From the NCBI RefSeq assembly GCF_017302275.1, contig NZ_JAFLDR010000015.1:1-64000 (forward strand): a DNA stretch of 64,000 nucleotides, read 5' to 3'. The DNA is from Sulfuritalea sp. GTDB lineage: Bacteria > Pseudomonadota > Gammaproteobacteria > Burkholderiales > Rhodocyclaceae. Both the position numbers and the translations under genes were made by a program. The notes below the pieces were generated by a model, which did no database searches, was not told the DNA's origin, and saw only the letters and a list, made by a program, of their open reading frames with translations. This document shows, piece by piece, positions 8,633 to 16,824 of the stretch; within the stretch, counting starts at the first letter, position 1, and each line of letters begins with the position of its first letter.

Positions 8633-9828
8633 AAGGCTCGCTCGACGCCTTGCTGCAGCAGGAGCTGGCCGCGCTCGACGCCGGTGCGCGGCGGCGCCGC
8701 CTGCGCGCCCTCGTCTGCGACGAGGGACGCCTGCGCGATGCGCAGGGCCGGGCGCTGATCGACGTCTCGTCCAACGACTACCTGGACCTCTCGCAGCATC
8801 CCCTGATCAAGCAGCGCGCCGCCGAGTGGGCGCTGCGCCACGGTGCCGGCGCGCCGGCCTCGCGCCTGGTGGCCGGCACGCGCGACATCACGCTGGCGGT
8901 GGAACAAAAGCTCGCGGCCTTCAAGGGCCGCGAGGCGGCGCTGCTGTTTTCCAGCGGCTTCCAGGCCAATGCCACGGTGATTCCGGCGTTGGCGCGGCTT
9001 GGCACAAGAGTTCCCAGAGGGACGCAGAGCGCTGGCGCCGGTGATACGGCAAATGCGACAACGATTTTCAGCGACGAACTCAACCACGCCAGCATCATCC
9101 ACGGCGCACGTGCCGCGCGCTGTCCCGTCAAGGTCTTCCGCCACAACGACATCGGCCACCTCGACGCCCTTCTGGGCCGGCATGACGGGCGCAAATTGAT
9201 CGTCACGGAATCGGTGTTCAGCATGGACGGCGACCGCGCCGACCTGCCCGCGCTGGCCGCCCTGGCCGAACGCCAAGGGGCGCTGCTCCATGTCGACGAG
9301 GCGCACGCCACGGGCATCCTCGGCCCGCAGGGGCGAGGGCTGGCTGCCGGGGTCGCCGGCGTCGATGTCGTGATGGGCACGCTGGGCAAGGCCTTCGGCG
9401 CCTTCGGTGCCTATGTCGCCGGATCGCGCGCGCTGATCGACTGGCTGGTCAATTGCTGCAGCGGCTTCATCTTCACCACGGCGCTGCCGCCGCCCGTGCT
9501 CGGCGCGGTCGATGCCGCGCTGGACCTGGTACCGGGGATGGATGCGGAACGCGCGCGCGTGGCCGCCCATGCGCAGCGCCTGCGCGAGGGGCTCGCCGCG
9601 CTCGGTATCTCGACGCTGGAGTCGACCACGCAGATAGTGCCGGCGGTGATCGGCGCCGAGGCCGACACCCTGGCCGCCGCCGCACGCCTCGATGCCGCAG
9701 GCTTCCTCGCCGTCGCGATCCGCCCGCCGACCGTTGCCCCCGGCAGCAGCCGCTTGCGGCTGGCGATCAACAGCACGCTCACCACCCCGGATATCGACCG
9801 CCTGCTGGCTGCTTTGTCAGACCTTTGA
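8629..9828 (+). CDS. bioF: 8-amino-7-oxononanoate synthase with internal insertion
   Basis: Condenses pimeloyl-ACP/CoA with L-alanine to give KAPA, the first step of the biotin ring pathway. The GTG start overlaps the bioA stop by four bases. PLP-synthase landmarks are SSNDYLDLSQHP, HGAGAPASRLVAGT, FSMDGDRADLPAL, HVDEAHATGILG and the cofactor lysine in GTLGKAFGAFGAY. Compared with my recollection of E. coli BioF, about 18-20 extra residues (~125-144) sit between VIPALAR and IFSDELNHAS. They coincide with a decayed copy of the interspersed motif and keep the frame open. The enzyme is 399 aa and otherwise intact. bioB and bioC are not in the window. Confidence 0.94.
   Translation: MKGSLDALLQQELAALDAGARRRRLRALVCDEGRLRDAQGRALIDVSSNDYLDLSQHPLIKQRAAEWALRHGAGAPASRLVAGTRDITLAVEQKLAAFKGREAALLFSSGFQANATVIPALARLGTRVPRGTQSAGAGDTANATTIFSDELNHASIIHGARAARCPVKVFRHNDIGHLDALLGRHDGRKLIVTESVFSMDGDRADLPALAALAERQGALLHVDEAHATGILGPQGRGLAAGVAGVDVVMGTLGKAFGAFGAYVAGSRALIDWLVNCCSGFIFTTALPPPVLGAVDAALDLVPGMDAERARVAAHAQRLREGLAALGISTLESTTQIVPAVIGAEADTLAAAARLDAAGFLAVAIRPPTVAPGSSRLRLAINSTLTTPDIDRLLAALSDL
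9004..9056 (-). repeat. Diverged interspersed motif inserted in bioF
   Basis: Reading leftward it begins GCCGTATCACCGGCGCCAGCG and continues with a TCCCTCTGGGA hairpin. That resembles the long form of the motif at 12102-12149. Read in the bioF frame it encodes SAGAGDTA, similar to the VGAGxTA peptide that other copies encode. Confidence 0.5.
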
Positions 9829-9874
9829 CGCGGAATACTCGGCACGAAACCCCGTCATAGACGCGCGCAGCGCG

Positions 9875-9967
9875 CCGATTGGTAACCCCCCGCGAGGGGC
9901 GAGGCGGGAATTCGCGACGCATGCGTCGCGCCGCCGCAGCCGGCTGGCTGTGCAAAGCCAGCCGTGG
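9875..9967 (-). repeat. Three-hairpin interspersed repeat, family A, copy 2
   Basis: Inverted relative to the copy at 6495-6595. The middle hairpin is CGACGC/GCGTCG here instead of GCAAAG/CTTTGC, while the flanking 30-40 bases are virtually identical. It sits between the convergent ends of bioF and apbC, where it could also act as a bidirectional terminator. Confidence 0.8.
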
Positions 9968-10050
9968 GCCGCGCAGCGGAAGGGGGGCGGGCGACCAATT
10001 GGCCTTTCGCGTGTTTCAGGCTCGGCGGCTAGCGCTCGGAGCCATGAGCG

Positions 10051-11142
10051 TTAAGTATTCATCACCTTGATGCTGGGGAACTTGCTGCTGTGGTCCTTGG
10101 CCTTTTCGGCGATCTTCACCGCGATGCGGCGCGCGATGGTCTTGTAGATCGCGGTGGCCGGGCCGTCGGGATCGGCCTCGACGGTCGGCTTGCCGCCGTC
10201 CATCTGTTCGCGGATCGACATCGCCAGCGGCAGGGCGCCGAGCATTTCCACCTCGTAGTCCTTCGCCATGCGGTCGCCGCCGCCGGAACCGAAGATGTGT
10301 TCGGCATGGCCGCACTTGGAGCAGATGTGGATGCTCATGTTTTCGATGATGCCTAGGATGGGTATGCCGACCTTCTCGAACATCTTGAGGCCCTTGCGCG
10401 CGTCGAGCAGCGCGATGTCCTGCGGCGTGGTGACGATCACCGCGCCGGTCACCGGCACCTGCTGCGCCAGGGTGAGCTGGATGTCACCGGTGCCCGGCGG
10501 CATGTCGATCACCAGGTAATCGACATCGCGCCAGCGCGTCTCGGTCAGAAGCTGTGTCAGGGCCTGCGTCACCATCGGGCCGCGCCAGACCATGGGCTGC
10601 TCGGGATCGATGAGGAATCCGATCGACATCGCCTGGATGCCGTGCGCATCCATCGGCTCCAGGCTCTTGCCGTCGGCCGACTCGGGCCGGCCGGCGGGAA
10701 TGCCGAGCATGGTCGGCAGCGAGGGTCCATAGATGTCGGCGTCGAGCAGGCCCACCGTGGCGCCTTCGGCGGCGAGGCCCAGCGCCAGGTTGACGGCGGT
10801 GGTGGACTTGCCGACGCCGCCCTTGCCGCTGGCCACGGCGATGATGTTCTTGACGCCGGGAATCAGCTTGACGCCCTTCTGCACGGCGTGGGTCACCACC
10901 TTCGAGAATACGTTGGCGCTGATGTTGCCGATGCCGGGCAGCGGCTTCAGCGCGGCGATCACCGCGCTGCGGATGCCCTCGATCTGGCTCTTCGCCGGGT
11001 AGCCGAGTTCGATGTCGAGCGAGACGTCGCTGCCGGTGACCTTGATGTTCTTGACGCTGCGGCTGGCGACCAGGTCCTTGCCGGTATTGGGATCGACGAC
11101 TACCTTGAGTGCGTCCTGGATGCTTTGTTCGTTGATGGACAT
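10051..11142 (-). CDS. apbC: Mrp/ApbC/NBP35-family iron-sulfur cluster carrier ATPase
   Basis: A P-loop protein of 363 aa that binds and transfers [4Fe-4S] clusters to apo-enzymes. The first ~90 residues form the MIP18/DUF59-like domain. The deviant Walker A is ASGKGGVGKSTTA, followed by LLDADIYGPSLPTMLG and LVIDMPPGTGD. The cluster-binding CxxC is in HICSKCGHAEH. It is divergent from the toxin-antitoxin pair and metG; an apbC next to metG is a common betaproteobacterial arrangement. Confidence 0.95.
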   Translation of the reverse strand: MSINEQSIQDALKVVVDPNTGKDLVASRSVKNIKVTGSDVSLDIELGYPAKSQIEGIRSAVIAALKPLPGIGNISANVFSKVVTHAVQKGVKLIPGVKNIIAVASGKGGVGKSTTAVNLALGLAAEGATVGLLDADIYGPSLPTMLGIPAGRPESADGKSLEPMDAHGIQAMSIGFLIDPEQPMVWRGPMVTQALTQLLTETRWRDVDYLVIDMPPGTGDIQLTLAQQVPVTGAVIVTTPQDIALLDARKGLKMFEKVGIPILGIIENMSIHICSKCGHAEHIFGSGGGDRMAKDYEVEMLGALPLAMSIREQMDGGKPTVEADPDGPATAIYKTIARRIAVKIAEKAKDHSSKFPSIKVMNT

Positions 11143-11445
11143 GAAAGGCCTTTGCGGGTGACGAATTGAGGGAAGGAAATCGGAGTTTCAGAGAAGGCTA
11201 ACGTCGGCTTTATCGACGTTATGCCGGAACTAAAATCTTCGGTCGCGGATTATGTCCCGTAACCTGATTACCATACTTGAGCGAATTAGTCGGGATTTTA
11301 TATCAGGTTTGGCTGATGTGCCAAATCGGGACTTGGCGGTCGCGCCGAAACTTGCGCCTTGTCGCTTGATTGGGTAAACGGCAAATCAGTTCCAGTCCGA
11401 CCCAAATGCTTGCCGTATTGCTGCTTTTCTGCAAAACTGCGAAGC
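11143..11445. other. Intergenic region between apbC and antitoxin gene
   Basis: About 300 bp without a convincing gene and less GC-rich than its surroundings. It should contain the apbC promoter (leftward) and that of the toxin-antitoxin pair (rightward). The only clear structure is the inverted repeat TAACGTCG/CGACGTTA at 11199-11221, with a 7-bp spacer; it could be an operator. Confidence 0.4.
11199..11221. promoter_or_regulatory. Inverted repeat, possible operator
   Basis: Perfect 8-bp arms TAACGTCG and CGACGTTA separated by GCTTTAT. It lies about 55-80 bp upstream of the apbC start and about 225 bp from the antitoxin start. No regulator can be assigned. Confidence 0.35.
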
Positions 11446-11679
11446 ATGAAAACCACACTTACCATTACCGAGCGTGGCGTGATCACGCTCCCGGCCAAAC
11501 TGCGCCAGGCCATGGGCCTCGCCGCCAATGACCAACTGATTGCGGAGACCACGCCCGATGGCCTCTTGTTGAAGCCCGCCGTTACGCTGCCCATCGAGAT
11601 GTACAGCGACGAGCGCCTGCGCGAATTCGACGCGGCCGAGGCCGAATTGGCCGCCGTGCTGAAAAAGAAATCGCGCTGA
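11446..11679 (+). CDS. AbrB/SpoVT-type antitoxin
   Basis: A 77-aa protein with the swapped-hairpin AbrB fold pattern: LTITERGVITLPAKLRQAMGL, then DQLIAETTPDGLLLKPA. The C-terminal half (EFDAAEAELAAVLKKKSR) is the acidic/helical tail that would wrap the toxin. It ends four bases before the GTG of a PIN toxin gene. The pair is a type II toxin-antitoxin module whose antitoxin normally also represses its own promoter. Confidence 0.85.
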   Translation: MKTTLTITERGVITLPAKLRQAMGLAANDQLIAETTPDGLLLKPAVTLPIEMYSDERLREFDAAEAELAAVLKKKSR

Positions 11680-11683
11680 CGCA

Positions 11684-12094
11684 GTGCGGATTTTCCTCGA
11701 CGCCAACATCCTGTTCTCCGCGGCTCGCGCCGATGGCGGGGTAAGGCAATTGCTGGCGCTCTGCGAAGGTGCCGGACACGAGTTGTGGGCCGACACCTAC
11801 GTCTTCGAGGAGGCACGGCGCAATCTGGCCGCAATGACTCCCGCCGGCCTCCCGGTACTGAATGCGATGGCCGCCCGAATCTGCAGCGGCAACCTGGTCC
11901 CCGGCAACAGCCTGCTGCCTGACACCATGGTCCTGCCCGAAAAGGACAGACCGGTCCTTGCCGCCGCCATCCACCATCGCGGCGACATCCTGGTCACGGG
12001 CGACCGAACCCATTTCGGCCCGCTCTATGGCGCGACGATTCGAGGCGTGACGGTTCTGTCGCCGGCGATGCTGGCGGAATCGGTACCGGACTGA
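11684..12094 (+). CDS. PIN-domain toxin (VapC-like ribonuclease)
   Basis: 136 aa starting at GTG directly behind the antitoxin. PIN-fold acidic residues are visible in RIFLDANILFSAAR (Asp6), in the central VFEEARRNLA and in DILVTGDRTHFG near the C-terminus. The protein is expected to be an Mg-dependent RNase neutralised by the upstream AbrB-type partner. The composite repeat begins eight bases behind the stop codon. Confidence 0.85.
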   Translation: MRIFLDANILFSAARADGGVRQLLALCEGAGHELWADTYVFEEARRNLAAMTPAGLPVLNAMAARICSGNLVPGNSLLPDTMVLPEKDRPVLAAAIHHRGDILVTGDRTHFGPLYGATIRGVTVLSPAMLAESVPD

Positions 12095-12101
12095 TGCCTG
12101 G

Positions 12102-12398
12102 CGCCGTATCGCCAGCGACCAAAGGAAGTCCCTGTGGGGCACCGACTTTTCATGTTCCGTCCCCGGATCAAGTCCGGGGCTGGCTATTCCCGCGATCCGC
12201 TTCGTCATTGCCGCGAAGGCGGGAATCCAGGAAGTAATGTTGAGTCGCCGGGACTCGCCCCGGCGCGGGGCAACAAGCCTGGATTCCGGCTTTGCCACCC
12301 CGCGAAGCGGAATCCAAGGCATGCGGAGCCGCCGGAATAGCCAGCCCCGGACTTGATCCGGGGACGAAGCCCCGAAAGTCGGCGCTGGCAACACGGTG
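12102..12398. repeat. Composite repeat bracketed by inverted copies of the 24-bp motif
   Basis: The left end is a long form of the motif (12102-12149): CGCCGTATCGCCAGCG, then AGGAAGTCCC-TGTGGGGC, then ACCGACTTT. The right end (12375-12398) is the short form in inverted orientation. Inside lie nested inverted repeats: CCCCGGATCAAGTCCGGGG followed by CTGGCTATTCC at the left, mirrored near 12340-12365, plus GCGGGAATCCAGG/CCTGGATTCCGGC. It fills most of the 460-bp gap between the toxin gene and metG. The order of parts resembles a miniature inverted-repeat element; no open frame is preserved inside. Confidence 0.7.
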
Positions 12399-12556
12399 GC
12401 AATTGGGGGCTGGGCCTGGATTCCGGCGTTCGCCGGAATGACCTAGGTTTCGAGGATACGGCGGCGCATCCCGCCTGCCTTCCGGCCCAAGTACAATGCG
12501 CGTCTTCAGTTGTGGCGGGCCTCGTACCCGTCGCCGGCACCCGGAAAGACCGCCCC

Positions 12557-14686
12557 ATGACCCGCAAGATTCTCGTTACCAGCGCCCTGCCCTATGCCAA
12601 TGGCGCTATCCACCTCGGCCATCTGGTCGAGTACATCCAGACCGACATCTGGACCCGTTTCCAGAAGCTGCGCGGCCACGAGTGCTGGTACGTCTGCGCC
12701 GACGACACCCACGGCACGCCGATCATGCTGCGCGCCGAGAAGGAGGGCATCTCGCCCGAGGCGCTGATCGCCCGCGTCCATGCCGAGCACTCGCGCGATT
12801 TCGCCGGCTTCCACGTCGCCTTCGACAACTACCACACCACCCATTCCGACGAGACGCGCCACTATTCCGAAGACATCTACGGCAAGCTCAAGGCCGCCGG
12901 CCTGATCGAGGTGCGCGCTATCGAGCAGTTCTACGATCCGGTCAAGGCCATGTTCCTGCCCGACCGCTTCATCAAGGGCGAGTGCCCCAAGTGCGGGGCC
13001 AGGGACCAGTACGGCGACGCCTGCGAATCCTGCGGCGCGGCCTATGCGCCGACCGAGCTGAAGAATCCCTATTCGGCGGTGTCCGGCGCCAAGCCGGAAC
13101 TGCGCTCCTCGGATCACTACTTCTTCAAGCTTTCCGATCCGCGCTGCCAGGAATTCCTGCGCCGCGCCACGCGCGCCGTTTGCGAGAACCAGCCCGAGGC
13201 GATCAACAAGCTGCAGGAATGGCTGGGCGAGCCGGGCGAGAACAGGCTGACCGACTGGGACATCTCGCGCGACGCGCCCTATTTCGGCTTCGAGATTCCC
13301 GATGCGCCGGGGAAGTTTTTCTATGTCTGGCTCGACGCGCCGATCGGCTACATGGGTTCGTTCAAGAACCTGTGCAAGAAAAAGGGCCTCGACTTCGACG
13401 CCTTCTGGGGCAAGGGCTCGACGGCCGAGCTCTACCACTTCATCGGCAAGGACATCCTCTACTTCCACGCCCTGTTCTGGCCGGCCGAACTGGAGCACGC
13501 CGGCTACCGGATACCGACCAGCGTCTTCGCCCATGGCTTCCTGACGGTCGATGGCGCCAAGATGTCGAAGTCGCGCGGCACCTTCATCACCGCCGAGAGC
13601 TACCTCACCCAGGGGCTGAATCCGGAATGGCTGCGCTACTACTTCGCCGCCAAGCTCAATGGCACGATGGAAGACATCGACCTCAACCTCGACGACTTCG
13701 TCAGCCGGGTGAATTCCGACCTCGTCGGCAAGTACATCAACATCGCCAGCCGCGCCGCCGGCTTCATCGCCAAGCGCTTTGCCGGCAAGCTCGACGCGCG
13801 CCACCTCAATGAGATTTTCCGCGCCGAGCTGCCCGGCCTGATCGAGGCCGGCGAGGAAATCGCCGCCCACTACGAGGCGCGCGACTATGCCCGGGCGCTG
13901 CGCCGCGTGATGGCGCTGGCCGACCAGATCAACCAGTACGTCGACCGCCACCAGCCCTGGCAACTGGCCAAGCAGGACGGGCAGGACGCGAAGCTGCACG
14001 AGGTCTGCTCGCTGCTGATCAATGCCTTCCGCATCCTGACCATCTACCTCAAGCCGGTGCTGCCCAAGCTCGCCCATCGCGCCGAGGAATTTCTCAATGT
14101 CGCGCCGCTGCATTGGGCCGACGCCGCCCACCTGCTGCCGCCGGCCCACTTGATCAATTCCTATGAGCACCTGATGCAGCGCATCGACCCGAAGCAGGTT
14201 GAGGCCCTCGTGGCGGCCAACCGCGAATCGCTGGCGCCCGCCGTGTCGTCAGCGCCGACTCCTGCGTCCGCCCAGCCGTCGCCGCAACGCAAGGCCCAGC
14301 ACCAGCAGGCCACCGAGGACAAGACCCAGGGTCAGGTCGAGCCGAAACCACAGCACATCTCGATCGACGATTTCGCCAAGGTCGACTTGCGCGTGGCGCG
14401 CATCGCCGAGGCCCGGCACGTCGAGGGCGCCGACAAGCTGATCCAGCTCACGCTCGATCTCGGCACCGAGACGCGCAATGTCTTCGCCGGCATCAAGTCG
14501 GCCTACGATCCGGCGCAACTGGTGGGCCGTCTGACGGTAATGGTGGCCAACCTGGCGCCGCGCAAGATGAAGTTCGGCATGTCGGAAGGCATGGTGCTGG
14601 CCGCGTCGGATGCCGACGGCAAGTCGCCCGGCATCTACCTGCTGTCGCCCGACAGCGGCGCGCAACCCGGGATGCGGGTGAAGTGA
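12557..14686 (+). CDS. metG: Methionyl-tRNA synthetase
   Basis: Charges tRNA-Met. The 709-aa protein is the long bacterial type. It has a class I catalytic core with the HIGH-like AIHLGHL near residue 20, a zinc knuckle [18 protein letters not shown], and KMSKSRG. The helical anticodon domain follows, and a C-terminal tRNA-binding EMAP/TRBD domain (about residues 600-709, starting [16 protein letters not shown]). A Pro/Ala/Gln-rich linker (~555-590) joins the last two and carries a motif copy. The ATG at 12557 begins the conserved [16 protein letters not shown]; the frame is open further upstream but encodes repeat sequence. Confidence 0.98.
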   Translation: MTRKILVTSALPYANGAIHLGHLVEYIQTDIWTRFQKLRGHECWYVCADDTHGTPIMLRAEKEGISPEALIARVHAEHSRDFAGFHVAFDNYHTTHSDETRHYSEDIYGKLKAAGLIEVRAIEQFYDPVKAMFLPDRFIKGECPKCGARDQYGDACESCGAAYAPTELKNPYSAVSGAKPELRSSDHYFFKLSDPRCQEFLRRATRAVCENQPEAINKLQEWLGEPGENRLTDWDISRDAPYFGFEIPDAPGKFFYVWLDAPIGYMGSFKNLCKKKGLDFDAFWGKGSTAELYHFIGKDILYFHALFWPAELEHAGYRIPTSVFAHGFLTVDGAKMSKSRGTFITAESYLTQGLNPEWLRYYFAAKLNGTMEDIDLNLDDFVSRVNSDLVGKYINIASRAAGFIAKRFAGKLDARHLNEIFRAELPGLIEAGEEIAAHYEARDYARALRRVMALADQINQYVDRHQPWQLAKQDGQDAKLHEVCSLLINAFRILTIYLKPVLPKLAHRAEEFLNVAPLHWADAAHLLPPAHLINSYEHLMQRIDPKQVEALVAANRESLAPAVSSAPTPASAQPSPQRKAQHQQATEDKTQGQVEPKPQHISIDDFAKVDLRVARIAEARHVEGADKLIQLTLDLGTETRNVFAGIKSAYDPAQLVGRLTVMVANLAPRKMKFGMSEGMVLAASDADGKSPGIYLLSPDSGAQPGMRVK
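14239..14262 (+). repeat. 24-bp interspersed motif in the metG linker
   Basis: CGCCGT, GTC, then GTCAGCGCCGACTCC: three mismatches to the consensus. It encodes AVSSAPTP at the start of the disordered linker before the tRNA-binding domain. Confidence 0.6.
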
Positions 14687-14958
14687 CTGAGGTACGTCGC
14701 CTCGTCATCCGCGGCGTGGTGCAGGGCGTCGGTTTCCGCTATGCGATGGCGGCGCAGGCGCGCCTGCTCGGTGTCACCGGCTGGGTGCGCAACCGGCGTG
14801 ACGGCAGCGTCGAGGCGATGGTCGCCGGCGATGGGGCGCAGATCGGCGAAATGCTGGCCTGGAGCCGGATCGGTCCGGCCGGCGCAGCGGTCGATGAAGT
14901 CATGGTGGAAGGCGCCAGCGGCTGTTTTGCGGGTTTCGACTCGTTGCCGACCGCCTGA
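14683..14958 (+). CDS. acyP: Acylphosphatase
   Basis: 91 aa; hydrolyses carboxyl-phosphate bonds such as that of acetyl phosphate. The family signature [12 protein letters not shown] (with the phosphate-binding Arg) and [18 protein letters not shown] (with the catalytic Asn) are both intact. The GTG start overlaps the metG stop (GTGA), so the two are coupled. Confidence 0.95.
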   Translation: MTEVRRLVIRGVVQGVGFRYAMAAQARLLGVTGWVRNRRDGSVEAMVAGDGAQIGEMLAWSRIGPAGAAVDEVMVEGASGCFAGFDSLPTA

Positions 14959-14979
14959 TTCCGCGTCCCCGCCGGCGCC

Positions 14980-15027
14980 TGCCGTGTCGCCGGCAACCGC
15001 AGGAAGTCCCCGTGGGGCGCCGACTTT
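14980..15027 (+). repeat. Long form of the interspersed motif upstream of the CHASE2 gene
   Basis: GCCGT, GTC, GCCGGC, then an internal AGGAAGTCCC-CGTGGGGC hairpin, then GCCGACTTT. It matches the long form at 12102-12149, including the internal hairpin. It ends 21 bp before the CHASE2 gene start, so it sits in that gene's leader. Confidence 0.75.
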
Positions 15028-15048
15028 CCTCCATGCCATAATCAAAAC

Positions 15049-16824
15049 ATGTTCCGCGTCCCCCGCGATATCCTGATCGGCTTCCTGCTGGTATGCGCCG
15101 TCGGCTGGAGCCTGATGGAAACGCGCGCCCTGCGCTTCGCCGACCGCGCGCTCTACGACGCGCAGATCGGCTGGCTGCGCGCCCGCTCGCCGACGCCGCT
15201 GGCGCAGGATGTGGTCGTCATCGGCGTCGACGAGGCGGCCTACCTTGCCATTGCCGAACCCACGGCGCTCTGGCACACCCATCTGGGCATCCTGTTCGCC
15301 GGCCTCTCCGCCGCCGAACCGGCGGTGGTCGGCCTGGCGATCCCCCTGCCGGTGCGCTCCTACGATTTCCTGGTGAAGGACATCGATGCCATGCTGATCT
15401 CCGGCATCCACCGACTGAAGAGCACCGCGCCGCTCGTGGTCGGACAACCGCCCGGCATCGGCGGCCGCCTGCGGCCGATCTCTCCGGAACTGCTGGCGGC
15501 GATCGGCGAGAAGGACCTCGCCTCGCTGGCGATCTGCGAAGACATGGATGGCGTGGTCCGGCGCATCAACCAGCGCCGCTGCCAGTCGGCGGACCAGCGC
15601 GACCCGCTGGCGCTGGCGATGGCCAAGCGCCTGGGGCGCCAGGGCTCGCCCAGCGGCATGATCGACTACAGCGTAGGCGGCAGCATCGAGTACACGCCCT
15701 TGCTCACCGTGCTGGGCTGGATCCACCGCGGCGAAACCGAACCGCTGCGCGCGCTGGTCAAGGGCCGCGCCGTGGTGGTGGCCAGCCTGCTGCCGACCGA
15801 AACCCGCCATCGCCTGCCGGTCGCCCTTGCCGGCTGGGATCCGGGCAGCCGCACCGAACCGGGCGCGGTGGTGCATATCCAGGCCTTGCGCACGCTCCTG
15901 GCGCGCGGCCTGATCGAGCGCGCTCCCGAAAACCTGTCGCTGCTGCTGGCCGGCCTCGGTGCCCTGTTCTGGTTCGGTCGCGCCGGCTGGATCAAGGGCC
16001 TGGCCCTGATCACGGCGCTGGCGGCGCTGCTCGTCCTGTCCACCCACGCCCTGTGGCAGGGCGACTACCTGCGCGTGGCGAACATCGTCATGGTCGCGTT
16101 GCTGGCCTACGGCGCGCGCCTGGCCTGGGACTTCATCCGCCGTTTCCGCGAACGGCAGTTGCTGCGCAGCATGTTCGCCGGGCACGTCAGTCCGCAGGTC
16201 ATGCGCGCCCTGCTTGGCGGCGAACTCCAGGTCGAAGAGAATGGCCGGAGCCAGCAGGTCACGGTGCTTGCCGTCGGCATTCGCGGTTTCGCGGCACGTG
16301 CCTCGCGATCGACCCCGCAAGCAATGATCGCGCTGCTCAACCGCTTTCACGCGGCGGCCGGACTGGCCATCCAGACCAGCGGCGGCGCGGTGGACAAATA
16401 CGTCGGCGATGGCCTGACGGCGACCTTCGGCCTGCCGCAGCCGCTGGACGCGCCGCAGCGCAACGCGCTGGAGGCGGCGCGCGACCTGTTGCTGCGCATC
16501 GAGCGCCTGAACAAGGAATTGGTCGAGGAAGGCATCGATCCACTGTACATCGGCATCGGCATCCACAGCGGCGAGGTTCTCGCCGGCTACGTCGGCTCGG
16601 CCCAGCGGCGCGAGTTCTCAGTGATCGGCGAATCGGTCGGCATAGCCGGCCGGCTGCAGGCGATGACCAAGGACCTCGGCCATCCGGTGCTATGCACGCA
16701 AGCAGTGGCGGCGGCCGTCGGCCATGGCGGCGGCCTGGTCGACCTGGGTGCGGTGGGTACCGACGGATTGGATGTCTGGGGCTGGACACCGCCGGTGCTG
16801 ACACCCAGGGAGGGCGGGGCGTGA
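15049..16824 (+). CDS. CHASE2 sensor with degenerate class III adenylate cyclase domain
   Basis: 591 aa: an N-terminal membrane helix, a periplasmic CHASE2 domain (about 30-290; VVVIGVDEAAY and RAVVVASLLPT are typical), two to three membrane helices (~295-360) and a C-terminal class III cyclase homology domain (~400-580). Key catalytic positions are altered. The first metal aspartate is Gly410 (AVGIRGF), and the transition-state asparagine is Gly531 (IGESVGIAGR). Lys450, Asp454 and Arg535 remain. The domain may therefore bind nucleotide or act by dimerisation rather than make cAMP. The last codons overlap the mlaE-like start (GTGA), tying this sensor to the lipid-transport genes. Confidence 0.88.
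   Translation: MFRVPRDILIGFLLVCAVGWSLMETRALRFADRALYDAQIGWLRARSPTPLAQDVVVIGVDEAAYLAIAEPTALWHTHLGILFAGLSAAEPAVVGLAIPLPVRSYDFLVKDIDAMLISGIHRLKSTAPLVVGQPPGIGGRLRPISPELLAAIGEKDLASLAICEDMDGVVRRINQRRCQSADQRDPLALAMAKRLGRQGSPSGMIDYSVGGSIEYTPLLTVLGWIHRGETEPLRALVKGRAVVVASLLPTETRHRLPVALAGWDPGSRTEPGAVVHIQALRTLLARGLIERAPENLSLLLAGLGALFWFGRAGWIKGLALITALAALLVLSTHALWQGDYLRVANIVMVALLAYGARLAWDFIRRFRERQLLRSMFAGHVSPQVMRALLGGELQVEENGRSQQVTVLAVGIRGFAARASRSTPQAMIALLNRFHAAAGLAIQTSGGAVDKYVGDGLTATFGLPQPLDAPQRNALEAARDLLLRIERLNKELVEEGIDPLYIGIGIHSGEVLAGYVGSAQRREFSVIGESVGIAGRLQAMTKDLGHPVLCTQAVAAAVGHGGGLVDLGAVGTDGLDVWGWTPPVLTPREGGA

Noticed and set aside
12163-12365. CRISPR-like appearance of repeated GC-rich segments
   Set aside because: The units are nested inverted repeats of unequal length, without regular spacers or cas genes.
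14635-16566. Leftward open frame (643 codons) opposite the CHASE2 gene
   Set aside because: Shadow of the CHASE2-cyclase reading frame; Gln/Arg/His-rich, no motif.
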